From the NCBI RefSeq assembly GCF_014635885.1, contig NZ_BMDR01000004.1, forward strand, positions 248,001-312,000: a stretch of 64,000 nt of DNA, written 5' to 3'. This document shows, piece by piece, positions 48,145 through 56,649 of the stretch. The stretch's first letter is position 1; every line of letters begins with the position of its first letter. Under the pieces are notes generated by a model. The model was not told where the DNA came from and did no database searches. It saw only the letters and a list, made by a program, of their open reading frames with translations. A program made the translations under genes and the position numbers. The DNA is from Acinetobacter vivianii. Lineage in GTDB: Bacteria > Pseudomonadota > Gammaproteobacteria > Pseudomonadales > Moraxellaceae.

Positions 48145-50175
48145 ATGACTAGCTATGCAAATATCTTAAAACCATTACATTTGGGTTTTACTACAATTAA
48201 AAACCGTGTCGTGATGGGCTCAATGCATTCAGGTTTAGAAGATCGTTTTTTTAATTATCCTAAACTTGCAGCTTATTTTGGTGAGCGTGCAAAGGGCGGT
48301 GTTGGCTTAATCATTACTGGGGGGATTTCTCCAAACCGTCAAGGCTGGTTGTTACCTGCAGGCGGTACGATGAATAGTCTGGCAGATATTCCGCATCATC
48401 GTCTGGTCACGCATGCAGTACATAAACATGGTGCAAAGATTCTCATGCAGATTTTGCACTCTGGGCGTTATGGTTATCATCCTTTTTCAGTATCTTCTTC
48501 TCCAATTCAGGCACCGATTAATCCATTTAAACCGCGTCAAATGTCCGATTCACAGATTTTGGCAACCATTGACGATTATGCACGTTGCGCAAGTCTGGCC
48601 AAAAAAGCAGGCTATGATGGTGTAGAAATCATGGGCTCAGAAGGCTATTTAATTAATCAGTTCCTGAGTAGCCATGTGAATAAACGTACCGATCGTTGGG
48701 GCGGCGATATTGAAAACCGTATGCGTTTCCCTGTAGAAATCGTTAAGGCAATCCGTGCCAAAGTTGGTGAGAAATTCATTATCGCATTCCGCTTATCATT
48801 GCTGGATCTTGTTCATGACGGCAATACCATGCAAGAAGTGATTGTGGTTGCCAAGGCATTAGAAAAAGCTGGGATTACACTGTTAAATACAGGCATTGGC
48901 TGGCATGAAGCGCGTGTACCAACTATTGTAACCTCTGTGCCGCGTGCAGCATTTGTCGACTATACCGCAGCTGTGAAGCAACATGTATCGGTTCCTGTGA
49001 TTGCATCGAATCGTATCAATATGCCAGATATTGCTGAAGAAATTATTGCTTCAGGCAAGGCCGATATGGTGCAAATGGCGCGTCCGTTCCTGGCTGATCC
49101 GTATTGGGTCAATAAAACCGCCACCAATCGTGTCGATGAAATTAATACCTGTATCGCTTGTAATCAGGCGTGTTTAGACCATGCTTTTAAAAACCAGCGT
49201 GTCACTTGTCTCGTCAATCCACAGGCATGTTTTGAAACGGAACTGGTTTATCTCAAAACCAAGAAACCAAAACGCATTGCAGTCGTTGGCGGTGGTGTGG
49301 CAGGCATGTCAGCTGCGACTGTGGCAGCCAGCCGTGGTCACGCCGTGACTTTGTTTGAAGCAAATGAGGATGTCGGCGGTCAGTTTAATTTGGCAAAAGT
49401 GGTTCCAGGTAAAGAAGAGTTCCATGAAACCATTCGTTATTTTAAAGTGCAATTGAAACAGACTGGTGTTGATGTACGTTTAAATACACGGATTAGTCGT
49501 GAACAGTTAGAGCGAGAAGGCTTTGATGAAGTTGTAGTGGCAACAGGTGTGGTACCACGTGCCTTAAAGATTCAAGGCAGCACAGCACCACAAGTCCTGT
49601 CTTATGCAGAGGTTTTGCGTGGTGCAGAAGTAGGACATAAAGTTGCTGTGATCGGTGCAGGTGGTATTGGCTTTGATGTTTCGGAGTTTCTGTTAAAACC
49701 TCCACATCAACCTCAGCCACAACCTTTAGCAGAGTGGCAGCGTGAATGGGGCGTTGATCCAGATCCTGATTATATTTCAGAAGGTGGGATGCAGCGTCCA
49801 GAAGTTGAAATGCCAGTTCGTCAAATCTATTTGCTACAACGCAAAACCACACCCTTGGGTATCGGCTTAGGTAAAACCTCAGGCTGGGTACATCGCGCGC
49901 AACTTAAAAAACATGCCGTGCGTATGCTGCGTGGTGTGCAATATAAAGCAGTCACCGATGAAGGGTTATGGGTTGAACATAATGGGCATGATCAATTGTT
50001 GCGCGTAGACACGATTGTAGTCTGTGCAGGCCAAGAATCGGTCAAAGATTTGATGCCAAAAGAAGGTGAAAGCACTTTAGCAAACTATCATATTATTGGT
50101 GGAGCGAAGCTTGCAGCAGAGCTTGATGCGAAGCGTGCGATCCGAGATGGTGCTGAATTAGCCGCTAAACTGTAA
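48145..50175 (+). CDS. fadH: NADPH-dependent 2,4-dienoyl-CoA reductase
   Basis: This 676-residue flavoenzyme removes double bonds during unsaturated fatty acid beta-oxidation. It has an N-terminal old-yellow-enzyme TIM barrel (KPLHLGFTTIKNRVVMGSMH), a 4Fe-4S motif CIACNQACLDHAFKNQ with further Cys (about residues 336-360), then FAD (IAVVGGGVAGMSAATVAASR) and NAD(P)-binding halves (VAVIGAGGIGFDVSEFL). AAGGAATACC precedes the ATG. It marks the chromosomal backbone left of the island. Confidence 0.95.
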   Translation: MTSYANILKPLHLGFTTIKNRVVMGSMHSGLEDRFFNYPKLAAYFGERAKGGVGLIITGGISPNRQGWLLPAGGTMNSLADIPHHRLVTHAVHKHGAKILMQILHSGRYGYHPFSVSSSPIQAPINPFKPRQMSDSQILATIDDYARCASLAKKAGYDGVEIMGSEGYLINQFLSSHVNKRTDRWGGDIENRMRFPVEIVKAIRAKVGEKFIIAFRLSLLDLVHDGNTMQEVIVVAKALEKAGITLLNTGIGWHEARVPTIVTSVPRAAFVDYTAAVKQHVSVPVIASNRINMPDIAEEIIASGKADMVQMARPFLADPYWVNKTATNRVDEINTCIACNQACLDHAFKNQRVTCLVNPQACFETELVYLKTKKPKRIAVVGGGVAGMSAATVAASRGHAVTLFEANEDVGGQFNLAKVVPGKEEFHETIRYFKVQLKQTGVDVRLNTRISREQLEREGFDEVVVATGVVPRALKIQGSTAPQVLSYAEVLRGAEVGHKVAVIGAGGIGFDVSEFLLKPPHQPQPQPLAEWQREWGVDPDPDYISEGGMQRPEVEMPVRQIYLLQRKTTPLGIGLGKTSGWVHRAQLKKHAVRMLRGVQYKAVTDEGLWVEHNGHDQLLRVDTIVVCAGQESVKDLMPKEGESTLANYHIIGGAKLAAELDAKRAIRDGAELAAKL

Positions 50176-50260
50176 AATTGATGAAACAATATGCATTTGA
50201 ATACATTGCAGTTAAATTTCTCTTGTATAAACAGGGCAAGCTTTGTATTCTTACGCACAT

Positions 50261-50350
50261 GGAAGCGTGGCAGAGCGGTTTAATGCACCGGTCTTGAAAA
50301 CCGACGAGGGTGTGAGTCCTCCGTGAGTTCGAATCTCACCGCTTCCGCCA
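50261..50350 (+). tRNA. tRNA-Ser(TGA), integration target
   Basis: The 90-base gene has acceptor GGAAGCG/CGCTTCC, discriminator G, an encoded CCA and a long variable arm. Anticodon loop CTTGAAA gives anticodon TGA. The integrase gene ends 17 bases downstream in the opposite direction, the classical layout for an element integrated at a tRNA 3' end. The tRNA is intact. Confidence 0.95.
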
Positions 50351-50366
50351 AATATCTGAAAGGGAA

Positions 50367-51575
50367 TCAAATACATAGTTTGATTCCCTTTTTCTTTGGC
50401 ACAATTTTGGCACTATTCGAAATTTTAGCAATCTCTTCTTTGTTCTTATCTGAATTAATCCACTTCGCATAACGCTTCATGAGCATCACCAGACTATGAC
50501 CCAACTGTGAAGCCACATAGACTGGATTGAGTCCATTCATTAAGCATACAGTCGCATATGTATGACGAGTGTTATAGGCAGGGCGATAGCGTATGTCGTT
50601 TGCTTTCAATGCAGCCACAAACTTTTCACTTAATGATTTTTGCGTAGTAAATTCCTCACCAGTCTCATCACAAATAAATACATGGTCGTATTTGAGATAA
50701 GTTAGTAATCTGAGTTGTTGGAATGCTTCAAATGCAAAATCATTCAAATCTACAAATCGAGCTTTGTTGGTTTTAGTGGTTTCCTGCTGAACGCCGTTCA
50801 CACGACCTTTATTGATGTGAATCTGCTTATTCAAAAAATCTACATCCTGCCAAGTGAGCGCGATAATTTCTGATGGACGGCAACCTGTCCAAAATGCCAC
50901 CACAAAATACCAATACACAGTTGGGTAGATTGCAAGATATTTCTCTCTTAACCAGTTCAGTATTCTTTCCCTTTCAATTTCATTAAATGGATCAGGTTCA
51001 GTTTCCTGCGTTTTCTGATTCTTTAATCGATCACATGGATTCTTATCAATAATCTCATCATCATTGGCTAACTCGAATGCGCCGCGTAATGGAATCAAAG
51101 CATCATTTCGAGTCTTCGATGAAGACCATTCACGTCCATTCACCGCGCTACGCAACATTTGGCTGCTGATCGTATTAATTGGCATGTCAGCAAATAATGG
51201 CATCCACAGCCGTTCCAAAATTGATAGATATTTTTTCTTGGTGCCGTGCTTATGATCTGAAAGGTTATAAAGGTATTCTTGGGCATAGTGAGCAAATGTC
51301 GGAGCATTTGACGCTGGCAATGTTTTTTGCGCAGCGTCAGATTTTTTAATGGGCTTGACCGTAACCGCTTCGATGTCTTCAATCTTTAAGATTCCGTACT
51401 TGGCCTTAGTTACAAAATCTTCTCTAATCTTAGCCGCCTTACTGAAGTTGGCTGGTGTGTCGGTGAGGTCGAGGGTGAACCACTCGCGTTTACCGTTCCA
51501 TTTAAAATTAATCTGTATCTTGCCGCTTCTTGCTCTTGTGCCTTTTGGTAGACCTGCGCTGCTTGTTCGACCCAT
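50367..51575 (-). CDS. int: Tyrosine recombinase/integrase
   Basis: This 402-residue protein has an N-terminal arm-binding domain of the DUF3596 type (RARSGKIQINFKWNGKREWF), a SAM-like core-binding domain (about 100-190) and a catalytic domain. The first Arg is in TGCRPSE (about 231). A YxxR-form box is in AYNTRHTYAT (about 335), His is in LGHS (about 359), and the Tyr nucleophile is in MKRYAKW (about 368). The gene lies against tRNA-Ser and should use its 3' end as attB. It overlaps the excisionase-like gene by about 165 bases in another frame. Confidence 0.92.
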   Translation of the reverse strand: MGRTSSAGLPKGTRARSGKIQINFKWNGKREWFTLDLTDTPANFSKAAKIREDFVTKAKYGILKIEDIEAVTVKPIKKSDAAQKTLPASNAPTFAHYAQEYLYNLSDHKHGTKKKYLSILERLWMPLFADMPINTISSQMLRSAVNGREWSSSKTRNDALIPLRGAFELANDDEIIDKNPCDRLKNQKTQETEPDPFNEIERERILNWLREKYLAIYPTVYWYFVVAFWTGCRPSEIIALTWQDVDFLNKQIHINKGRVNGVQQETTKTNKARFVDLNDFAFEAFQQLRLLTYLKYDHVFICDETGEEFTTQKSLSEKFVAALKANDIRYRPAYNTRHTYATVCLMNGLNPVYVASQLGHSLVMLMKRYAKWINSDKNKEEIAKISNSAKIVPKKKGIKLCI

Positions 51576-51745
51576 GCGTTATAACCTTTCAAGCTATATA
51601 AAATTTTTCGATCAGATACTTTTACCCATACTTTTCCCTCATCCCATTGTGGACGTAGATTTTTTAGGTTCGAGATCTGTTCGCCCGTCAATTCACAAAA
51701 CTTTTCCGCGGTGACCCAGTCAACGAGTTCAAAATGTTTATTCAT
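51410..51745 (-). CDS. Excisionase-like protein
   Basis: This 111-residue protein has an N-terminal winged-helix-like segment (DWVTAEKFCELTGEQISNLK, KVWVKVSDRKILYSLKGYNA) in the pattern of phage excisionases. Its C-terminal 55 residues overlap the integrase gene in another frame and are low-complexity (Ser/Thr/Pro). The ATG overlaps the stop of the upstream 60-codon ORF as ATGA. It probably directs excision with the integrase. Confidence 0.65.
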   Translation of the reverse strand: MNKHFELVDWVTAEKFCELTGEQISNLKNLRPQWDEGKVWVKVSDRKILYSLKGYNAWVEQAAQVYQKAQEQEAARYRLILNGTVNASGSPSTSPTHQPTSVRRLRLEKIL

Positions 51746-51924
51746 TTTTGAACCTCCGCATTCTTATTCGAAAGTTTTGCTAAAGTTTGTGTATATCTAA
51801 TAATGAATTTTATTAGATAAAGATCTTCAATCATTTTGACCTCTTCAATTTTTAATTCAGTTGAAGAAAGCCTTGTTGTCTTAAAATCCTCATTTTGGTA
51901 ATTAGGATCTGAAGAGTAAAACAA
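51742..51924 (-). CDS. 60-residue ORF coupled to the excisionase gene
   Basis: This small, mostly helical protein (STELKIEEVKMIEDLYLIKF) has an end that overlaps the next start in an ATGA arrangement, supporting a real translationally coupled gene. No family is recognised. It may be a DNA-binding or regulatory accessory of the integration module; that is inference. Confidence 0.45.
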   Translation of the reverse strand: MFYSSDPNYQNEDFKTTRLSSTELKIEEVKMIEDLYLIKFIIRYTQTLAKLSNKNAEVQK

Positions 51925-52434
51925 GTTTCTATAATTTGAAAGCTAGCATATTTTTTTATATAAAAATGATTTTGGTGTAAAAGATCAAAAAAAAGGTTTA
52001 TTTCCTAAACTGGTTATATGTTTATTATAATAGTAATTAATCTTTTGTATGATCGAGGTTGCTTTTAAAATTTGAAATTTGGGTTTTAAAATTTAGGGTG
52101 ATTGGTTTTTAATATTTAAAGGTCGTTTTTTATTTTTAGATAAATATATCATTGGATTAAGATTAATTTATATTGAATTTTAATGCATAGTTTGTCTCTG
52201 TGGGATTATTTTTTACTAATTTTATAGATTTTTTATTGTTGAGATAATTTATTTAGTATTTTTTAACTAAGTTAATGTTTTTGAGTTATATTTTATAATT
52301 GTTATCTTTGGGTATTTATCCTTTGGTAAGGTTTTTTTAGTTATTCTTTGATGATTATAATACTCTTGATCTTTATAAAATTTAATATAACACTTAATAG
52401 TCTAAAGTACATTAAATATGATTTTAACCGGTCG
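51925..52434. other. Very AT-rich gap between integration and mobilization modules
   Basis: About 500 bases, roughly 75-80% A/T by eye, hold no ORF. It presumably carries divergent promoters for the integration genes (leftward) and mobilization genes (rightward). No iterons were seen. Confidence 0.45.
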
Positions 52435-52515
52435 AGCCAGATTACCCATGTCCGTACAAAATCACAACAAAAGTTGTGATTATGTGCGAATGGGATCTGG
52501 TTGGCTTGCAGCCAA
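52435..52515 (+). other. Candidate origin of transfer (oriT)
   Basis: A cluster of nested inverted repeats interrupts the AT-rich gap with GC-richer sequence, 150-200 bases upstream of mobC and the relaxase. ATCACAAC (52461-52468) pairs perfectly with GTTGTGAT (52473-52480). AGCCAGAT..CCCAT (52435-52449) pairs imperfectly with 52490-52506. TTGGCT/AGCCAA (52501-52515) forms a third hairpin. Possible nic cores are TATGTGCG directly after the central hairpin (MOBQ-like) or ATCTGG (MOBP/ColE1-like). The nick site cannot be assigned by eye. Confidence 0.6.
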
Positions 52516-52660
52516 ACCGCTACTTTTAATGGGGTATTTTAAATTTTTAGAGTAACTATTTATTCTAATTTAAAATTATTCTAAATTCTTGTCGAAAACA
52601 CTTTTTTTATTTTGAAAAATATTATAGCTTAAAAATAGATTGATGGTTTTTGGTGTGATT

Positions 52661-53230
52661 ATGATTGATGCAAATCTTATTATGAAGTCAAAAAGATTAA
52701 GTAGGCTTGAATTACGTTTAAATGATTTGGAGCTAGATTTAATTAAAAATTCGGCAAAGTTATTAAATAAAACCACTAGCGATTTTATTCGGTTTTCCGT
52801 GAATCACTATATTCAAAATATTTTGAATGTTGATCAATCAGCAATTCGTGAATCGCATGTCGTTGCCAAGCAAGTATCCCGTCGCGGAGTGGAAGAAGAT
52901 AGAGAAAGCATTGCATTCCAACTTGCAAAAATTGGCAATAATCTCAATCAGATTACCCGTGCAGTTCACATTAGCAACAAAATCGGAAAGCCAGTTGACT
53001 TGCTTCGAACTTACTTACTGGTCGAAGACTATTTAAAAAAAATTTATCAGCTTTATCCACTTCCTTCACCTCCGTCACAGCATCGTTCTGATGAAACTGT
53101 TCAGCGCCGACATCAGCATATTGAACAAAAATATCTCGCCGATTTATTGCGACAAATGCAAGTCGTTGGAGATGGTGAACTTGAATCAGTTTTAGATGCT
53201 GATCTTTCTGATGACCATATAGAAATTTGA
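52661..53230 (+). CDS. mobC: MobC-like accessory mobilization protein
   Basis: This protein has about 189 residues. Its N-terminal part (RLSRLELRLNDLELDLIKNS, then TTSDFIRFSVNHYI) looks like a ribbon-helix-helix DNA-binding domain, and the middle contains the MobC landmark FQLAKIGNNLNQITRAVH. Such proteins bind oriT and help the relaxase melt the nick region. It lies directly downstream of the oriT candidate and 38 bases before the relaxase gene. The start is uncertain: ATGs at 52640, 52661 and 52682 are in frame and none has a strong Shine-Dalgarno. Confidence 0.7.
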   Translation: MIDANLIMKSKRLSRLELRLNDLELDLIKNSAKLLNKTTSDFIRFSVNHYIQNILNVDQSAIRESHVVAKQVSRRGVEEDRESIAFQLAKIGNNLNQITRAVHISNKIGKPVDLLRTYLLVEDYLKKIYQLYPLPSPPSQHRSDETVQRRHQHIEQKYLADLLRQMQVVGDGELESVLDADLSDDHIEI

Positions 53231-53268
53231 TTTTATTTACTTTTTTATTTTAAACGGGAGAGCGGGGC

Positions 53269-55698
53269 ATGTTGATTAAGATGTTGAGGCATGGAACGGG
53301 CAGTGCAGCACGTGCAGCGAGCTATGTGCTCGATGAAAAAGATCACATGAATATTGTCCGTCCGCATGTCGAAGTGCTCTGCGGTGACCCACATCTCTTT
53401 GCAAAAATTGCAGATAGTTCTCCTTTCAAACATAAATATACGTCTGCCGTGATTGCTTTTGCTGAAGAAGATCAACCTACTAACATTGAAATAAAAGATG
53501 TCTTAAAACAGTTCGAAGCATTGGCTTTTAGTGGTCTCGAGCCTGATCAATATCATTTGACGGCTGTTCTGCATCAGGAACTAAACGGTTCAAAACATGT
53601 TCATATTCTTGTCCCTCGGCTTGAACTCAAGTCAGGAAAAGCAATGAATATCGCACCTCCCGGCAATTTCAAAAAGCATTTTCATACCTTGCAAGACAAG
53701 TTGAATTTTGAATACGGTTGGGCAGATCCGAATGATCCAGAGCGTGCAAGATTTACAAAAAAAGGTCATGAGACGTATTTGCAATCTGCACTAAAAAAGG
53801 TTGGAAAAGATCGAGAGAATTATAAACAGTATATTGAAAACCTGTATTTAAAACTTTTATACATATCATTGAAACAACTAGAAAAAAAACATACTCAAGT
53901 AATTCCGTCCGAACTTTTAGTCAGAAACCGTGATGACTTTATGCAGTTTGTATTAAACAACAAGCTGGCAAGTGAAGTAGTCAAAATTCGAGAAAAACAG
54001 TTCAGCCTAGTTCCACCGTTTGGCAAAAAACCTATTTATTTTCAAGGAGAAATCTATGAAAAACAATTCAACATCGAAAAATGTTCAAGAACAATTCGAG
54101 AGCGTATCAAATCTCTTGAGCAAGTTCGAACAGCAGATCGAGAACGTGGAAACGATGAGCAGCGAACAGTTAATCAGATTTCAAAATACACTCGAACGCC
54201 TTGTGCTCAACTTCGAGATCGAGCAGAACAGGCTTTGCAAGGAGCTCGACAGGCAAGAGCAGATTACAACAGACAACGTTATGCATCTGCTACAACACCA
54301 GAAGAACGAGACACAGATTTTAATCAGAGGGTTGAAATCATATCTAGGAGAACTGAAGCAGAATATCGACAATATACAAATGAAGCTGTCTTCACATCTC
54401 AACGAAATCGATCAGATCATGCAAAAGCATCTTCAGCAGAGCAAAGTCCTATTGCAACAGACGATCAAAGACAATCAGAATTTGATCAAAGCCCAAATTC
54501 AGAACAACACTCAGGGAATCTCGCAAATATTAGAAGATCAGAAGAAACAATTGCAGCAGCAAGTAGATCAGGCATTAACTCAGTCGATCACTCACAACCC
54601 GAAATTGATTCTAAAAATATTCATTCTCATGGCGCTTGGAATGTGGCTGCTGAATATTTTAACAATATTACCCGCGAACTATTATTTCACACAGCCGATC
54701 TTAACCAAAAACGAGACCGAAATTTTGACGGACGGCAGGGGCAATCGTTTCCGAGCAATTACTTCTCCGAAATGGATCGATTGCAATACTCTGAATTTGA
54801 ACAAAAAAATGGTTCATCCAACGGAACCGAATATTCATCTGACATTTCCATGCATCGTGGAGAAATAAGTCATGAAAGAACAGCAACATACGGCTATTCA
54901 ACACCACAACGGCAGCGACACACAGCAGATGATTTTGGATTTACTCGAACAAATGAGTTTAGCTTTGACGCCATCCTCGCTGAGTACTATGCAAGGCTTG
55001 CAAGAAAACGTCGAGAAGATGAAAAAAAGGCTCAGCGTGATCGAGTATTACGAGCAGAGCAACAGAGACGACATGAACAAGATCTTGAAAATCTTAGGTT
55101 TCAGCAGTCCGTCAGACTTGAGCCTAGCCGAGATCAACTTATTTCAGAATATTGGATTGATGATCAGAGAATTACAATCGAGGCAGGAAAAATTAGACAA
55201 ATTGGAGCAACAACAGCAATTACAGCATCAGAAAGAGCAGCGCCTTCAAGAACAGAGCATGTCATGCGCTACACAGATCGGCAGACTAGAGCACTTAACA
55301 GCCAGCTTGATCAAGCGCTTCGATGTTCTAGAGAAGCAGGAGACGAATTTGAAAAATTTACAATTGCAACAGCAACTACAAATCAAAGACTTAAACGAGA
55401 TGATGTTGAATTGTATTCAGAGTATGAGCAATTTAAACAAAATATGCGTCGACTTAGAGAACAAGCAGACGCAGATCAGGAGCATGCAGCAACAATGCAA
55501 CAGCAATACCAATATGATAGAGAGCATTCAGCAGAACTTACAGCAACAATACTGCAACTTGCAAAGTTCGTTGAAGAAATTGTCAGGTTGATCATGAACT
55601 TAATTGCTACCATGCTGGGACAGCAATATAACATTCAACGTCAACCACAAGTTGACTCTAAACAGCAGAAATCAAATGACGATGGTCCTGAATTTTAA
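53269..55698 (+). CDS. mobA: ColE1-type (MbeA-like) relaxase
   Basis: This 809-residue protein has an N-terminal relaxase domain (about residues 1-290) that follows ColE1 MbeA closely: VLCGDP, then SSPFKHKYTSAVIAFAEED, GLEPDQYHLTAVLHQE, and IYEKQFN at its end. MbeA has HEN where this protein has HVH (KHVHILVP, about residues 108-114), which is closer to a canonical His triad. Residues 290-775 are low-complexity, rich in Arg, Glu, Gln, and carry two overprinted genes in the +1 frame. GGGAGAG precedes the ATG. It should nick oriT and pilot DNA into a helper transfer system. Confidence 0.85.
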   Translation: MLIKMLRHGTGSAARAASYVLDEKDHMNIVRPHVEVLCGDPHLFAKIADSSPFKHKYTSAVIAFAEEDQPTNIEIKDVLKQFEALAFSGLEPDQYHLTAVLHQELNGSKHVHILVPRLELKSGKAMNIAPPGNFKKHFHTLQDKLNFEYGWADPNDPERARFTKKGHETYLQSALKKVGKDRENYKQYIENLYLKLLYISLKQLEKKHTQVIPSELLVRNRDDFMQFVLNNKLASEVVKIREKQFSLVPPFGKKPIYFQGEIYEKQFNIEKCSRTIRERIKSLEQVRTADRERGNDEQRTVNQISKYTRTPCAQLRDRAEQALQGARQARADYNRQRYASATTPEERDTDFNQRVEIISRRTEAEYRQYTNEAVFTSQRNRSDHAKASSAEQSPIATDDQRQSEFDQSPNSEQHSGNLANIRRSEETIAAASRSGINSVDHSQPEIDSKNIHSHGAWNVAAEYFNNITRELLFHTADLNQKRDRNFDGRQGQSFPSNYFSEMDRLQYSEFEQKNGSSNGTEYSSDISMHRGEISHERTATYGYSTPQRQRHTADDFGFTRTNEFSFDAILAEYYARLARKRREDEKKAQRDRVLRAEQQRRHEQDLENLRFQQSVRLEPSRDQLISEYWIDDQRITIEAGKIRQIGATTAITASERAAPSRTEHVMRYTDRQTRALNSQLDQALRCSREAGDEFEKFTIATATTNQRLKRDDVELYSEYEQFKQNMRRLREQADADQEHAATMQQQYQYDREHSAELTATILQLAKFVEEIVRLIMNLIATMLGQQYNIQRQPQVDSKQQKSNDDGPEF
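54056..54868 (+). CDS. mobB: MobB-like protein, overprinted within the relaxase gene
   Basis: This 270-residue protein lies entirely inside mobA in the +1 frame. It has its own near-perfect Shine-Dalgarno AAGGAGA (54044-54050), 5 bases before the ATG. It consists of a long coiled coil (about residues 10-175: Gln/Glu/Leu heptads), one transmembrane helix (LKIFILMALGMWLLNILTIL) and a short C-terminal domain (GRGNRFRAI). The order resembles mbeB-type mobilization proteins of ColE1 relatives, also overlapped by their relaxase gene. It may tether the relaxosome to the membrane. Confidence 0.7.
   Translation: MKNNSTSKNVQEQFESVSNLLSKFEQQIENVETMSSEQLIRFQNTLERLVLNFEIEQNRLCKELDRQEQITTDNVMHLLQHQKNETQILIRGLKSYLGELKQNIDNIQMKLSSHLNEIDQIMQKHLQQSKVLLQQTIKDNQNLIKAQIQNNTQGISQILEDQKKQLQQQVDQALTQSITHNPKLILKIFILMALGMWLLNILTILPANYYFTQPILTKNETEILTDGRGNRFRAITSPKWIDCNTLNLNKKMVHPTEPNIHLTFPCIVEK
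54872..55591 (+). CDS. MobD-like coiled-coil protein, overprinted within the relaxase gene
   Basis: This 239-residue protein is in the same frame as mobB and 3 bases after its stop. GTGGAG about 8 bases upstream overlaps the end of mobB. It is nearly all coiled coil (Gln/Leu-rich: KLDKLEQQQQLQHQKEQRL). Position, size class and frame correspond to mbeD of ColE1, nested in mbeA. Function is unknown beyond assistance in mobilization. A low-complexity bias of the host gene could in principle create such a frame by chance, but the length, start signal and coupling argue against it. Confidence 0.6.
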   Translation: MKEQQHTAIQHHNGSDTQQMILDLLEQMSLALTPSSLSTMQGLQENVEKMKKRLSVIEYYEQSNRDDMNKILKILGFSSPSDLSLAEINLFQNIGLMIRELQSRQEKLDKLEQQQQLQHQKEQRLQEQSMSCATQIGRLEHLTASLIKRFDVLEKQETNLKNLQLQQQLQIKDLNEMMLNCIQSMSNLNKICVDLENKQTQIRSMQQQCNSNTNMIESIQQNLQQQYCNLQSSLKKLSG

Positions 55699-55849
55699 GC
55701 ACCCACTTTTAAAAATAAGACTTTTATTATCTTTAGCGTTGCTACTGTCACTGCTTTCAATCAACTTTATTATTACTTAATCGATAATAATGTAGGCGAT
55801 TTCTATAGTGCACAGTAGCAAGCTAAAAATATATCAATAATTAATCGAG

Positions 55850-56185
55850 TTAAATAGAACGGATTCCCAAGACACGTTGTGCACGTTCAATCATCTTTTG
55901 ACGTTGGTGCGTTCGGAATGCCCACAATGAAGATAAATTATTCTTTTGATTGAGTTTGGCAACTTCGAGAATTTGCTCATCAGTCATTTCATACATGCAT
56001 TGACGAATGATTTGATGTGCTTGTTCAAGCTCGTTGAGTAAGGAATTTGCGGTATCAACCGCAATATAAAGATTTGCCAATGTTTGGCGTTGAGGATTTG
56101 AAATTGTTTTGCCAAGTTCAACAATGAGTTGAGAAGCTTGCTTTTTAGGTGTGCAAGTGTTTGCACCATGAAGAATTGCGTTCAT
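55850..56185 (-). CDS. 111-residue ORF with structured leader
   Basis: This helical soluble protein (TLANLYIAVDTANSLLNELE, YEMTDEQILEVAKLNQ) of no recognised family is convergent with the relaxase gene. The ATG at 56185 has AAGGAAA 6 bases upstream. Its leader contains a segment able to pair with that ribosome-binding site (see the C4-like feature), placing it where icd/ant-type genes sit in phage C4 systems. Confidence 0.6.
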   Translation of the reverse strand: MNAILHGANTCTPKKQASQLIVELGKTISNPQRQTLANLYIAVDTANSLLNELEQAHQIIRQCMYEMTDEQILEVAKLNQKNNLSSLWAFRTHQRQKMIERAQRVLGIRSI

Positions 56186-56328
56186 AGTCGTTTCCTTGTA
56201 GATAAGTTTTAATACTTACCGCCAGCACTTTCCTACGGTGATGGTGGCAGCTTAACAGGAGTAGGAAATACCGTTCTACAAGGCACGGCCAGCACTAGGC
56301 TGTCCTGTCAAGCCGCCATAACGACAGC
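56186..56328 (-). ncRNA. C4-like antisense leader with SD-sequestering complementarity
   Basis: On the minus strand, CCTTGTAGA (56283-56275) is perfectly complementary to TCTACAAGG (56202-56194), which contains the Shine-Dalgarno of the 111-residue ORF. Between them TTTCCTAC (56229-56236) pairs with GTAGGAAA (56261-56268). GCTGTC/GACAGC (56299-56304, 56323-56328) gives another stem upstream. In phages P1/P7 the C4 RNA is cut from the same transcript and blocks the ribosome-binding site of a downstream ORF by such pairing. The C4 label is inference from this logic and layout. Confidence 0.45.
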
Positions 56329-56649
56329 TAAACAATAGACAAAAAAATAGTCGCATAAGCGACATTAATTTGCGCTTGTAGATAATATCAGGTTCCTACG
56401 CCTGAACACAGATTTTGCTGTGTAAAACTAGGTTAGCTGGGTATACCTTAACCTGTCAACGATCCAGTATGATATTTTTACATATCTTAACATTAAATAA
56501 TTGATTGATTACCCTGAAGAAATATTGTTTTTCTGACGGCTGGAAAACAATTTATTAAAAGTATCTAGGGACGGCTATGTCAGCCTAATATTTATTCTTA
56601 TACATATTTTAGACTTCCCCTTAAAATCAAAATAACCACCTTGATGGGT
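56329..56649. other. Hairpin-rich non-coding tract
   Basis: There is no ORF. Small hairpins follow one another: GTCGC/GCGAC (56350-56363), TCAGG/CCTGA (56388-56405), ACACAG/CTGTGT (56406-56423), AGGTTA/TAACCT (56430-56454, with a GGTATACC palindrome inside) and GGCT/AGCC (56573-56585). An 11-base direct repeat CTTGTAGATAA occurs at 56375-56385 and 56195-56205. Confidence 0.5.

Noticed and set aside
51349..51714. 121-codon plus-strand ORF opposite int and the excisionase-like gene
   Set aside because: It is antisense to two supported genes with no Shine-Dalgarno; treated as a shadow.
53245..53475. 76-codon minus-strand ORF over the relaxase start
   Set aside because: It has no start signal and overlaps the mobA ribosome-binding site and N-terminus; most likely a shadow.
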